Positions 16,655 to 24,937 of a stretch of 64,000 nucleotides of DNA are shown here, piece by piece. A model generated the notes under the pieces. That model was given only the letters and a program-made list of their open reading frames with translations. It did no database searches and was not told the origin of the DNA. Each line of letters begins with the position of its first letter. The stretch's first letter is position 1. Position numbers and translations under genes: made by a program. The stretch is from Candidatus Peregrinibacteria bacterium (GTDB lineage Bacteria > Patescibacteriota > Gracilibacteria > UM-FILTER-43-11): NCBI GenBank assembly GCA_016932505.1, contig JAFGCT010000006.1:30932-94931 (forward strand), written 5' to 3'.

Positions 16655-17173
16655 ATGAATGAATCATTTGAAACTGAAAGTCCCTATGCAAGATTAAACC
16701 AAGATGAGCAAGATGCTTTGAAAAGAATATTTGAAGTCGGGCAATTAGGTACAGATGGCGAGCCACAAAAAGAACAAGGGCTTGTAGATGAAGATGTCTT
16801 GGCTAATTTAGTAATAGAAGGAGATGAGGTAGACCTTATGTTAGCTGAATTAAACAGAGAGTGCGAGGAGGCTAGGGTGTATATCAAACAAGCTATAAGT
16901 AGTCATGGCTATGGTTTCGTCTTTCATACGTATTACACAAAAGTAATGAAAGAATGTGGAAATGACATTAGAAAAGCAAGAAGGGCAGTTGCCTTCTATT
17001 ATGGTTTAGAAGAAGGCAGGGATTCAAATGAAAATAATGAGTTTCAAACCTGGAGGTTAGGTGCTGATTTACGAACAGATAGGCAATTTGGAACAGAAAG
17101 GATATATTTTGACGAAAAAAGTGCAACTAGGGATGTAATAAATACAATCGTTTCAAAGGTGCCCTTTAATTAA
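16655..17173 (+). CDS. Hypothetical protein
   Basis: 172 residues, soluble, acidic N-terminus (MNESFETESPYARLNQDEQDALKRIFEVG) and a central helical part (AELNRECEEARVYIKQAISSHG). No recognised family or membrane segment. It has a near-perfect promoter of its own. It is convergent with the methyltransferase gene 7 nt away, with no obvious terminator between them. Confidence 0.65.
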   Translation: MNESFETESPYARLNQDEQDALKRIFEVGQLGTDGEPQKEQGLVDEDVLANLVIEGDEVDLMLAELNRECEEARVYIKQAISSHGYGFVFHTYYTKVMKECGNDIRKARRAVAFYYGLEEGRDSNENNEFQTWRLGADLRTDRQFGTERIYFDEKSATRDVINTIVSKVPFN

Positions 17174-17179
17174 AGCGGT

Positions 17180-17782
17180 CTACTTGCGTAACACTAATAT
17201 CTGGCTAACCCAAACATCATCACCCTCATTTACGATGATCTCTTTTTCGATACCATAAGCCAGTTTCTGCGCTGCCTCCACAACATGTCTTGGAAAATGG
17301 TTATAGCACTGAATAGTGTATTTGCCATGTCCATCATCTAATATCAACGGCTTTCTATAATGAATATTCACCAATACAAAAATTCCATCGTCTTTTAATA
17401 CTCTGTAAACTTCATCCATAAAAGGTTCAATTTTTTTTAAGTGAACCATGGCAAGGGTAGAAAAAACCATATCAAAACTTTCATCTTCAAGAGGCATATC
17501 TTCCATATCTCCTTCAATAGTTTTGATGTCATGATTCTTTTGGGAAAGCAGATGGAGCATCTCAGGTGAAATATCCAACGCTGTTACATCCGCACCTGCT
17601 TTTTTCAGTTTAACCGAAAGTCTTCCTGTGCCTGCACCGGCATCCAATACCTTCTTGCCTTTTGTAAGTTCAATATAAGGGGTTAAGTTTTCTTTTTCAA
17701 AACTATCCCAGTATTTTTCACTTTCATCGTAAATTTCCGCATATCTTGCGTAACCCTCTTTAGAAGGAAGTTTTCTTTGCAT
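17180..17782 (-). CDS. Class I SAM-dependent methyltransferase
   Basis: 200 residues. Motif I is KVLDAGAGTGRLSVKLKK, then VTALDISPEMLHLL (acidic residue for the SAM ribose), IEGDMEDMPLEDESFDMVFSTLAMVHL, and the post-motif VYRVLKDDGIFVLVNIHY. It resembles UbiE/BioC-type small-molecule methyltransferases; the substrate cannot be read from sequence. It is downstream of the Yip1-like gene on the same strand, separated by a 12-bp inverted repeat that may terminate transcription. Confidence 0.85.
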   Translation of the reverse strand: MQRKLPSKEGYARYAEIYDESEKYWDSFEKENLTPYIELTKGKKVLDAGAGTGRLSVKLKKAGADVTALDISPEMLHLLSQKNHDIKTIEGDMEDMPLEDESFDMVFSTLAMVHLKKIEPFMDEVYRVLKDDGIFVLVNIHYRKPLILDDGHGKYTIQCYNHFPRHVVEAAQKLAYGIEKEIIVNEGDDVWVSQILVLRK

Positions 17783-17799
17783 ATATTATAACTTGTGGA

Positions 17800-17844
17800 C
17801 TAATAAACTGATAAACAGCGTTAGTAAGTCCTTCAGTTTATTAG
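17800..17844. repeat. Inverted repeat between Yip1-like and methyltransferase genes
   Basis: CTAATAAACTGA at 17800-17811 and its exact complement at 17833-17844, with a 21-nt loop. It may be a terminator or an element of the degenerate-word type. Confidence 0.6.
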
Positions 17845-17847
17845 TTG

Positions 17848-18603
17848 TTATTGAGCGTCAGGAATATTTATTTCCATTACTTGTCCATCCGGTCCTTGAA
17901 TTGTCATTTTTCCATCAACCATTTTTACGCTTCCTGTTCCTTCATCGGTTGGTACTGTCATTTCAAAATTATCCTCATCCATTACATCAATATTGCCCAT
18001 ACTTCCACCAGGAATTTCAAAATTTCCTGAATAATTTGTTCTACCCATAGAACCATAGTTGAATAGTTTTGAGAAGATAGCAACAACAATCAACATCACA
18101 ATTAAAGTACCTGCAATTTTTGCACCTGAAAGTTTATGTACAAGAGCTAATATTTTAATAATCAAAACAATTCCCCATATAAGAACCGCTAAACTAAGAA
18201 CCATTGTTACAGCTCCACCAGTAAAAGCACCAAGAGCTCCAGCAAGAACAGGTCCAAGAGCACCAAGCCATCCAAGTATAGAAGCATAAGAAGCAACTCT
18301 GAAGAACTCATCATGTTTACCCTTACCTCCAAAAACTTTTTGAGCGATTAAGCTTAATAAATAAATGCTGATTACTGCCATTATCACCTGCATTATTGCC
18401 CCCTTAATAACAAAGCTAAGAGAAAGAAATTTTCCCATAAAAACAAGCTGAGTTATTAAAGCTAAAACAGCACTTGCGATAATTATATAAAGACCGAATA
18501 CAGTCTTTTTCTTATCAGCCATCACATGATTCATAGCTGTTTTATCAAAAAGAACAACATTGATAGCTGTTTTAATTTCAGCAGTTATATTATTTTTATT
18601 CAT
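17848..18603 (-). CDS. Yip1-family-like integral membrane protein
   Basis: 251 residues with about five membrane helices between 35 and 180 (GLYIIIASAVLALITQLVFMG; IMQVIMAVISIYLLSLIAQKVFGG; a Gly/Ala-rich helix LGWLGALGPVLAGALGAFTGG). It ends in an acidic tail of about 60 residues, SVKMVDGKMTIQGPDGQVMEI. The YASILGWLGALGPVLAG region resembles bacterial Yip1 proteins. The function of bacterial members is unknown. The tail may be a separate beta-rich segment. Confidence 0.65.
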   Translation of the reverse strand: MNKNNITAEIKTAINVVLFDKTAMNHVMADKKKTVFGLYIIIASAVLALITQLVFMGKFLSLSFVIKGAIMQVIMAVISIYLLSLIAQKVFGGKGKHDEFFRVASYASILGWLGALGPVLAGALGAFTGGAVTMVLSLAVLIWGIVLIIKILALVHKLSGAKIAGTLIVMLIVVAIFSKLFNYGSMGRTNYSGNFEIPGGSMGNIDVMDEDNFEMTVPTDEGTGSVKMVDGKMTIQGPDGQVMEINIPDAQ

Positions 18604-18714
18604 TTTAAATTATTTATTTAATATTACTGAAAGCAGTTTATCAAAAGGCATCCTAAAAGGCAAAGCAACGGAAATCCTTTGCCTTTTCCTTTTCCTTTGC
18701 CTTACAATGAATAT

Positions 18715-19443
18715 ATGGAATCAATAACAATAAACAATAGGGAAGTTCCGTTTATACTAAAGCGCAGTACTCGTGCTAGACGCCTTAGAATGCAGGTTGA
18801 TTCGGAAAAAAGACAGATTGTAATGACAATTCCACGTTTTACATTAAATTTCGAGGTCAACAGGTTTATTAATAATCAGAAGCCATGGATTGAGAAACAA
18901 CTATCCAAGATTGAAAAACATAATAAAACACACCCAAAACCAAAATATTTAAATGGCGATGTATTTTATTATTTAGGTGAAGCGGTAACTTTGGAATTAG
19001 TGCCTTCCAGCTTTTGGCGACCAAGAATAAACATACGTGGGGATAAAATGGTCATGTCCATCCACCGTGAAATGACAATGTCCGAAGGTAAAAAGCTAAT
19101 TAAAAAAACAATACAGTCTTTTTATAAAAATAAGGCTGAAGAAGTAATACATGACCGACTTCAGTTCTTTAACGAATACTATCAACTTGAATACAAACGA
19201 GTTACTCTCCGCAACCAAAAAAGCCGATGGGGGAGTTGTTCGGGTAAAAAGAATCTCAACTTCAACTGGAAGCTTATAATGGCACCAATAGAAATTATTG
19301 ATTACGTAGTAGTGCACGAAATGTGCCACCTAAAGCAAATGAACCACTCCGCTAAATTCTGGAATCTTGTCTCTTTAAAAATTCCTTATCACAATGATGC
19401 TAAGAAATGGCTTAAGGAAAACAATTATCTACTTAGTGCTTAG
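18715..19443 (+). CDS. YgjP/M48-type zinc metallopeptidase-like protein (DUF45)
   Basis: 242 residues from the ATG at 18715. It has the family signature: N-terminal KRSTRARRLRMQVDSEKRQIVMTIP, the conserved RNQKSRWGSCSGKKNLNFNWKLIMAP, and the zinc motif VVHEMCHLKQMNHSAKFW (HExxH plus a downstream His/Phe/Trp segment). The track start (18679, TTG) reads PFPFPLP through a CTTTTCC-rich stretch that pairs with upstream AAAAGGCAAAG, so I reject it. The zinc site is intact. The physiological role of the family is unsettled. Confidence 0.88.
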   Translation: MESITINNREVPFILKRSTRARRLRMQVDSEKRQIVMTIPRFTLNFEVNRFINNQKPWIEKQLSKIEKHNKTHPKPKYLNGDVFYYLGEAVTLELVPSSFWRPRINIRGDKMVMSIHREMTMSEGKKLIKKTIQSFYKNKAEEVIHDRLQFFNEYYQLEYKRVTLRNQKSRWGSCSGKKNLNFNWKLIMAPIEIIDYVVVHEMCHLKQMNHSAKFWNLVSLKIPYHNDAKKWLKENNYLLSA

Positions 19444-19448
19444 AGTTA

Positions 19449-20312
19449 TTAGTACATTTTTGCTATAGCATCTTTCCAGCTCTGATGAATTATATCTTTG
19501 CTTTCTCGCGTAATATGTCCCGCGCCACCCACCCAACAATAAGATGGTTGGCCTACTTGATTATTGTCTTTATCAATAATCATAAAGTTAACTCTTGTGC
19601 CAATCGAATAATCAACTGATCCAGGTTCATGAAGTTTATAAAAATTATGAAGGCCTTCCATTTCAATATTATCTCTTGCATATTTTTCTGCATTTGCCTG
19701 AGTCATTCCTTCTCCACCTAGATAAAATGGCAAACCTAAAATCTTTTCTTGCTTTTTACCATCTCTATCTATTAAATCAATTTTAATTTGATATTCACCT
19801 GGAGGAATATTAATGGCACTTTCTAAAGGTGTAGGAGTAATTATATCATCGTTATCTATTAGCCATTTACATGCTTTGAACACGCGATTGCTATGCTTCA
19901 AGTTGTCGAGCAATTTCTGATTAATTTCTTTATGGAATTCTTTTCTTGCTAAACTGATATTATATAAATAATGACGATTTTTAATATCACCAAAGTATGT
20001 AGCAGGATTATCAATATCATCAGGTACAGATATTGATTCAATATATTTATCTTCTGCTTCTTGAAGAAAAACATCAGAGCCTGGTAATCCTCTAAAGTTA
20101 TCAGCGTTTATCAAAATAACATCTGCCCAGTTTCCGCCACTATATTTAAAGGATTCATCAAGGTATTGTCCAAAACCTTCTATATAGCCATTTTGTATTG
20201 CAAATGTATCTAGCTTTTGAGTCAGTTCGTTCGCACCATTCAATATTGTTTGAATCTTTTTGCGACCGAGTGGCACCTCTGTTTCAGATGATTCACTAAT
20301 TACTTCATTCAT
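19449..20312 (-). CDS. Hypothetical protein
   Basis: 287 residues, soluble. The N-terminal half is helical (LGRKKIQTILNGANELTQKLDTFAIQNG); the C-terminal half has a possible beta-sandwich (PPGEYQIKIDLIDRDGKKQEKI) and ends with YCWVGGAGHITRESKDIIHQSWKDAIAKMY. No known motif. It is divergent from the TrpR-like gene and shares a 129-bp AT-rich intergenic region with it. Confidence 0.65.
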   Translation of the reverse strand: MNEVISESSETEVPLGRKKIQTILNGANELTQKLDTFAIQNGYIEGFGQYLDESFKYSGGNWADVILINADNFRGLPGSDVFLQEAEDKYIESISVPDDIDNPATYFGDIKNRHYLYNISLARKEFHKEINQKLLDNLKHSNRVFKACKWLIDNDDIITPTPLESAINIPPGEYQIKIDLIDRDGKKQEKILGLPFYLGGEGMTQANAEKYARDNIEMEGLHNFYKLHEPGSVDYSIGTRVNFMIIDKDNNQVGQPSYCWVGGAGHITRESKDIIHQSWKDAIAKMY

Positions 20313-20403
20313 AATAAAGTTTTTATAATATTTATTACTTAAGTTTCTTAATATTATAACATATTATATAAATAATGTACAGATAATACTAAAATTATTC
20401 CCC

Positions 20404-20437
20404 TTGACTCTGTACTACTGCTCTAGTACACTAGAGC
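20404..20437 (+). promoter_or_regulatory. Promoter with overlapping trp-operator-like palindrome
   Basis: TTGACT at 20404 and TACACT at 20427 (17-bp spacer) form a promoter. The -10 lies inside the 18-bp palindrome GCTCTAGTACACTAGAGC (20420-20437; arms of 8, centre AC). Its core CTAGT-NN-ACTAG matches the Escherichia coli trp operator core. The ATG of the repressor gene is at 20442, so the mRNA is almost or fully leaderless. Autoregulation is inferred. Confidence 0.7.
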
Positions 20438-20441
20438 CCGC

Positions 20442-20756
20442 ATGAAAAAAAATGACGATAAAATACGTGGTGTAGCCAAAATAATAATGTTGGCAAAAAA
20501 CGAAGACGAGGTAATCGGCATATTACACGACTTATTTACAAAATCCGAAATTGAAAAGGCACATGAACGTGTTAAGATTTTTGCATGTTTAAAAGATGGC
20601 AAATCCCAACGTGAAACAAAAAAGGAATCACATGCGGCTATTGCTACAGTTAGCCATGGTGCTAAATTTTTAAAAAACTCAGCAGTAATAATCCGTCAGG
20701 TAATAGAAACAGCGCAGAATATGGAATGGTGGCGCAGTCTTTTTTGGCGGTCCTGA
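20442..20756 (+). CDS. TrpR-like (YerC/YecD family) repressor
   Basis: 104 residues with the TrpR fold: helices ending FTKSEIEKAHERVKIFACLKDGKSQRETKKE, then the reading-helix region SHAAIATVSHGAKFLKN. YerC/YecD proteins are TrpR homologues whose ligands are poorly known. Nothing here shows tryptophan binding, and no trp genes are in the window. A trp-operator-like palindrome overlaps the promoter, suggesting autorepression. The C-terminus is rich in Trp (MEWWRSLFWRS), which is unusual. An intrinsic terminator follows. Confidence 0.85.
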   Translation: MKKNDDKIRGVAKIIMLAKNEDEVIGILHDLFTKSEIEKAHERVKIFACLKDGKSQRETKKESHAAIATVSHGAKFLKNSAVIIRQVIETAQNMEWWRSLFWRS

Positions 20757-20792
20757 TAACATTTATCATTTAATATTTAATATTTATCATTT

Positions 20793-20820
20793 CCGCTTTA
20801 TATAAGTGGATTTTTTTATT
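20793..20820 (+). terminator. Intrinsic terminator of the TrpR-like gene
   Basis: Stem CCGCTT / AAGTGG (one G-U pair) followed by seven T. Confidence 0.7.
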
Positions 20821-20838
20821 TTTAACCAATTTAATATA

Positions 20839-21405
20839 ATGACAAATCTAGATAGAGAAACATCTCCAAAGGACAATCGTATTTTTATGGTAGGTAATGA
20901 GGGAAAAATCACATCTGAAAAAGTGATAATACACCCGATATCAACTATCGAAGAGGCCCGGGTATTGCAGGAAAATACTCGTCACAAAGTATTATTAATG
21001 TCTAAAGAATTATTGGTAGCAATTCAGGAGACAGAAGAATCTCGTCCTGCAATTGAAGACTTAGGTGGGGTCAATAATAATGGGAATAAAAAACAACCTA
21101 CAGGAACTCTTATAGAAAATGGAGCATCTACTACAAAAGCTTTAGCTATTCATAAAGTGAACTATCCAGGTGCTATAATGACTCTTCAAAAAAATTCAGG
21201 TAATAATTGCTTTGCATTATCGACCGATCTCGCAAGAGCATTAAAGGAATCGGATTGTGAAAATGGCATTGTTCTTGAAGCTTCTGAATGTTCAGTATCA
21301 ACCAGAGAAGAATTGGACGGAATATTTGGAGTTACTCATAGCAAAGAGCCGTTACCATTTTCTGGTCTACCAATAGGAGGTCCAGTGTATGGAGGAGGCT
21401 ATTAG
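20839..21405 (+). CDS. Hypothetical protein
   Basis: 188 residues from ATG at 20839; the track start at 20806 lies within the upstream terminator. Two similar-looking halves (HKVLLMSKELLVAIQETE and NNCFALSTDLARALKESD) suggest an internal duplication. The C-terminus is Gly/Pro-rich (FSGLPIGGPVYGGGY). No signal peptide or membrane helix. Function unknown. Confidence 0.6.
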   Translation: MTNLDRETSPKDNRIFMVGNEGKITSEKVIIHPISTIEEARVLQENTRHKVLLMSKELLVAIQETEESRPAIEDLGGVNNNGNKKQPTGTLIENGASTTKALAIHKVNYPGAIMTLQKNSGNNCFALSTDLARALKESDCENGIVLEASECSVSTREELDGIFGVTHSKEPLPFSGLPIGGPVYGGGY

Positions 21406-21479
21406 TATGTTTGCTTAAAAAAATAAAGAAAATTAGGAAAAATAACGTATAATAGATTTAGTCCAATAACCTAATTATT

Positions 21480-22919
21480 ATGAAACGAATTATCCCCTTT
21501 CTTTTTTCTTTCTTTATTTTTACTTCTGTTACACTTGCGGGTGATTGCTTTAGTGATCCAATTTACGAACGTGACTGGAACGCAGTTATTACGACAGGTA
21601 TGAGAGTGAGGGATGTAGCTTGTATGGAGGGTTCCACTGTTCTTACTACTGTCCCAGTTGGACACGTTGTCCATGTAATTGCAGAGACAGATGGGTGGTA
21701 TAAAGTACAGACTGCAGATGGAACAGTTGGATGGTCTGGTCAATGGTTACTTGAGCCAACAAATAAACCATTTAATACAGTATCCCCAACTACTCCCGCG
21801 CCGACAAATGAACCACTTTATGATATTGTTGGTAATCAATTTGAAACAGCAATTCGCTATTTAAAAGAAAAAAATATTATTGAAGGCTACAGCGACGGAA
21901 GTTATAAGCCATCTAAAAGCGTTAATCGTGCGGAATTCACAAAGATAATTGTAGAGGCAAAACTTGCTTCAAATCCAGTATCATCTGCATCCAATTGTTT
22001 CCCGGATGTAAAATCTAGTGATTGGTTTGCTGGCTATGTGTGTTATGCAAAAAACAACGGAATAATTGGAGGATACCCAGATGGATATTTTAGACCAGCT
22101 GAAACAATCAATCTGGCAGAAGCTGCCAAGATATTGGTTAACACTTTAAATGTGAGCAAATCATCTACGGAAAGTAGTGTATGGTATAAAGTTTTTATCG
22201 AAGCACTGCAGAATAAAAGCTATATTCCAAATACCTTTCAATCCATCAGTCAAAAAGTGAATCGTGGTGAAATGGCGGAGATGATTTGGAGGATAAAAGA
22301 GAATGTTTACAGTCAGCCTTTTGCAACATTTGATATTCAAGAACCATCAGCGAGTGATAATTCGGGGGCGCTTATGTCATGTGCGGATTCTAATATTCCA
22401 TCATCAGTCGACATGGAAGCAGTCCGTACTAAATGGTTACAATTGTATAACAATGCTCGCGCACAGCAGGGTTTAAGCGCATATTCTTACAACGATTATT
22501 TAAATCGTAGTGCTACAGTTTGGTCTGAATATATGAATGATACAAATACCATGTCTCACAAACGTCCAGGTCAAACAAACTATTACGATTATTCAATAAT
22601 TACCAAATGGTTTGCCGACCTTGGTCTAACTTTCGCGAATAATTATGGTGTCACCTACAGTGAAAATATCGGATACGGAACATATCGTTGTAGTGACAGC
22701 GACTGCACTCAGGAAATGATAGATGCTATTGAACCAATTTTTAATGCGTATATGGCGGAAAGGGGAACGGGATATACAGCTCATTACGACAGTGTGATGA
22801 ATAAGTATTTCAAAATTATCGGTTTAGGAATATCTGTAAATACGTCAAAAGAGGTGATGTATTTAACCGTGCATTATGGAACGGAATTAACATCAAATCC
22901 AGGAAGTGTTTGTGAGTAA
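21480..22919 (+). CDS. Secreted surface protein: SH3-like, three SLH domains, CAP/SCP domain
   Basis: 479 residues. Signal peptide 1-20 (IIPFLFSFFIFTSVTLAG). An SH3-like domain (about 35-92, TGMRVRDVACMEGSTVLTTVPVGHVVHVI). Three S-layer homology repeats (about 112-280) with YSDGSYKPSKSVNRAEFTKI, FPDVKSSDWFAGYVCYAKNNGIIGGYPDGYF and VNRGEMAEMIWRI. A CAP/SCP-like domain (about 315-475) with the His region MSHKRPG, YSENIGYG and YKYFKIIGLG-type closing strands. SLH domains normally bind secondary cell-wall polymer, so the protein is probably displayed at the surface. The stop codon abuts inverted-repeat element A. Confidence 0.88.
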   Translation: MKRIIPFLFSFFIFTSVTLAGDCFSDPIYERDWNAVITTGMRVRDVACMEGSTVLTTVPVGHVVHVIAETDGWYKVQTADGTVGWSGQWLLEPTNKPFNTVSPTTPAPTNEPLYDIVGNQFETAIRYLKEKNIIEGYSDGSYKPSKSVNRAEFTKIIVEAKLASNPVSSASNCFPDVKSSDWFAGYVCYAKNNGIIGGYPDGYFRPAETINLAEAAKILVNTLNVSKSSTESSVWYKVFIEALQNKSYIPNTFQSISQKVNRGEMAEMIWRIKENVYSQPFATFDIQEPSASDNSGALMSCADSNIPSSVDMEAVRTKWLQLYNNARAQQGLSAYSYNDYLNRSATVWSEYMNDTNTMSHKRPGQTNYYDYSIITKWFADLGLTFANNYGVTYSENIGYGTYRCSDSDCTQEMIDAIEPIFNAYMAERGTGYTAHYDSVMNKYFKIIGLGISVNTSKEVMYLTVHYGTELTSNPGSVCE

Positions 22920-22921
22920 TG

Positions 22922-23034
22922 AATGTCTGAACCCTGATTTACTTGATTACAGGATTGCCATGATTTTTAATAGGAAAAGTACTTTATTTAAATCAAGTAA
23001 TCATTTAAATCAGGAGAATTAAGGTTCAGACATT
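22922..23034. mobile_element. Inverted-repeat element A between convergent genes
   Basis: A 113-bp unit with perfect 12-bp ends AATGTCTGAACC and inner arms CTGATTTACTTGATTA / CTGATTTAAATGATTA (14 of 16). The interior has a 9-bp period of xxGATTxxx words. It fills the gap between two convergent genes, touching both stop codons, so it could act as a bidirectional terminator. Element B at 51399 shares the TGTCTGAAC terminus. Confidence 0.75.
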
Positions 23035-23837
23035 TACTCACACCACCTAATATCACTTCCACAATCCAGCATTCCTATTTTAAATCCATCAGGACATCCA
23101 TCCGCTGTCATTAGTTTATAACCTCCGCTTATCATCACTTCCACGGAAGCAAAACAGCAATCTGGTTTTGATCTTGTTTTGCATACATCCATCAAATCCA
23201 AATAGTATTCATCAATTTCAGGAATATCACCATCCGATTTAGGTGGAATAGCATCACTTGTAGGCTCGTCAAAAAATGTAGCTGATGAACCACCACCTCG
23301 GATAATACTCTCTTCAGCACCTTCTCCTACGTCATCGAGTTCCTTCATCATCATAATATTTGTATTATCATCTTCAGGAGACTCTATAATCGGCTCTACA
23401 ACTTGGTCTACAACTTTGTCTACAACAGGTAGCATTTTTTGAGTCCTTATAATCGGAGCAAGATTAATATCAATATCCATTTCTTGTTCATCAATTAATT
23501 CATTGATATTAAAATCGGTGTTTTGAATTTCAATCTTTTTTCTTCCAAGCTGATCTGTGTCATACAACGAAATAATAATTACCAAGGCAATTGCTACACT
23601 GCCGAATGTATAAAGGAAGTTCAAAAGGCTAAATTTAAATGCAGGCTTATTGCTCATCTCCTCAGCCTTTGCAGAAAGAGACCTACGAAGTCCGTTCACA
23701 AAAACTTTATCCATTTTAATGTCAGGTTTTGCCTCTATTAATTTTTCAACAAGTTTTTCCAAATCCTTCCCTTGTTTTTTTAAGCTCGGGTCAATTTTAT
23801 ATAAGTCATTTATGATTGATTGAATGCCCTTTTTCAT
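23034..23837 (-). CDS. Membrane anti-sigma-factor-like protein with Cys-rich outer domain
   Basis: 267 residues. The cytoplasmic N-terminus (MKKGIQSIINDLYKIDPSLKKQGKDLEKLVEKL) resembles anti-sigma helices found next to ECF genes. One membrane helix lies at about 72-92 (FLYTFGSVAIALVIIISLYD). An extracytoplasmic acidic linker is followed by a C-terminal domain with seven Cys (DVCKTRSKPDCCFASVEVM...WCE). It starts 2 nt after the sigma factor gene, so the pair is co-expressed and probably forms a transmembrane switch. The signal sensed is unknown. Confidence 0.72.
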   Translation of the reverse strand: MKKGIQSIINDLYKIDPSLKKQGKDLEKLVEKLIEAKPDIKMDKVFVNGLRRSLSAKAEEMSNKPAFKFSLLNFLYTFGSVAIALVIIISLYDTDQLGRKKIEIQNTDFNINELIDEQEMDIDINLAPIIRTQKMLPVVDKVVDQVVEPIIESPEDDNTNIMMMKELDDVGEGAEESIIRGGGSSATFFDEPTSDAIPPKSDGDIPEIDEYYLDLMDVCKTRSKPDCCFASVEVMISGGYKLMTADGCPDGFKIGMLDCGSDIRWCE

Positions 23838-23839
23838 AA

Positions 23840-24388
23840 TTAAATAAAATAAATAAGTAATGCCAATACTGCCAAATCTCCGCGTAAATTTTCAATTGTC
23901 CTTTTAAACATCATCTTACAACTCGCTTCGGTTTTACCTGTAATTTCCGCAATTTCCTGAAAGCTATGACCACCCCATACCCTAAGCATTACAACTTCAC
24001 GCTGACTGGATTTTAGTTTTTTAAGATATTTCTTAACTTCTTCCATCTTCATTTTTACATCTAAATCTGTAACAATATCGTCTTTAGTTGAAAGTCCCCA
24101 AACATCATCAATATCTGCAGTTTCTTTATTTGAACGAAAATGATCTGTAATGGTATTTCTGGCAATTTGGTATAGCCATGTTTTAAAAGAAGCTTTGTCA
24201 GAATTGAAAGTCTGAATTTTTTCCAATGATTTTGTAAACACAATGCTTACGAGGTCTTCCGCAGTTTCTTTGTGGTGAGTTTTATAAAACACAAAATTGT
24301 ATATCGGTTTTATATATTCATCGTACAAGGTACTAAACGCGGTTAAGTCGCCTTTTTGGCAGAGTGCTATGGCTTTTGCCTCTTCCAT
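23840..24388 (-). CDS. ECF (group 4) RNA polymerase sigma factor
   Basis: 182 residues. Region 2 is LYDEYIKPIYNFVFYKTHHKETAEDLVSIVFTKSLEKI then FKTWLYQIARNTITDHFR; region 4 is LKSSQREVVMLRVWGGHSFQEIAEITGKTEASCKMMFKRTIENLR. The order and length are typical of RpoE/SigW-like factors. It ends in a hydrophobic stretch (LAVLALLIYFI), slightly unusual. The partner anti-sigma gene follows. The upstream gap (24389-24620) has AT-rich repeat words and no recognised autoregulatory promoter. Confidence 0.92.
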   Translation of the reverse strand: MEEAKAIALCQKGDLTAFSTLYDEYIKPIYNFVFYKTHHKETAEDLVSIVFTKSLEKIQTFNSDKASFKTWLYQIARNTITDHFRSNKETADIDDVWGLSTKDDIVTDLDVKMKMEEVKKYLKKLKSSQREVVMLRVWGGHSFQEIAEITGKTEASCKMMFKRTIENLRGDLAVLALLIYFI

Positions 24389-24620
24389 GGGATGCTTTTT
24401 AGGTGAGTGCTTCTAAGGAATTGAGCCGGCTCTTTTCCAGCACCCAAATTATTATACGTTTAAATATTAAAAAAGTAACAATTATTTAATTTCTAAAGCC
24501 TAAATTCGAAATACTTAACAAATCCCAAATTACAAATTACAAATTTTAAAATTTTAAGTGCCCAATTTATAGCATTAAAGTTTGTAATTTGTTTAGAGTT
24601 TAGATATTAGAAATTAGTAT

Positions 24621-24667
24621 TTGACAACCATTGATGGTTATAGTAACATTTAGACGTTCATCTAAAT
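24621..24667 (+). promoter_or_regulatory. Promoter and ArsR-type operator for the sdpR-sdpI-like pair
   Basis: TTGACA at 24621 and TAACAT at 24644 (17-bp spacer). The interrupted palindrome ATTTAGA-N6-TCTAAAT (24648-24667) covers the expected start site, as in ArsR-family autoregulation. The ATG follows 9 nt later without a Shine-Dalgarno. Confidence 0.6.
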
Positions 24668-24676
24668 ATCTATTTA

Positions 24677-24931
24677 ATGGATTCTGTATTTAAAGCATTA
24701 TCGGATAAAAACAGACGAGATATTCTCTCGCTTTTAAAAAAGAAAGACATGACAGTCGGTGAAATTAAAAAGCATTTTAAAATAACAGGTGCCTCTCTTT
24801 CTCATCATCTCGACATTTTAAAACGCGCCAATCTTGTTACTGCGGAACGTGATGGCCAATTTATCAAATACTCTTTAAACGTATCCGTTTTTGAAGAGAT
24901 TATGAAACTATTTTATAAATTTTTTAAATAA
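24677..24931 (+). CDS. ArsR-family winged-helix repressor (SdpR-like)
   Basis: 84 residues: FKALSDKNRRDILSLLKKKDMTVGEIKKHFKITGASLSHHLDILKRANLVTAERDGQFIKYSLN is a complete ArsR winged helix. It lacks the CVC metal site of ArsR/SmtB sensors, as in SdpR. It is followed 6 nt later by an SdpI-like membrane protein. In Bacillus subtilis the SdpR-SdpI pair senses the SdpC toxin, SdpI titrating the repressor at the membrane. No sdpC or sdpAB is nearby, so the stimulus here is unknown. Confidence 0.85.
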   Translation: MDSVFKALSDKNRRDILSLLKKKDMTVGEIKKHFKITGASLSHHLDILKRANLVTAERDGQFIKYSLNVSVFEEIMKLFYKFFK

Positions 24932-24937
24932 TTCAAT

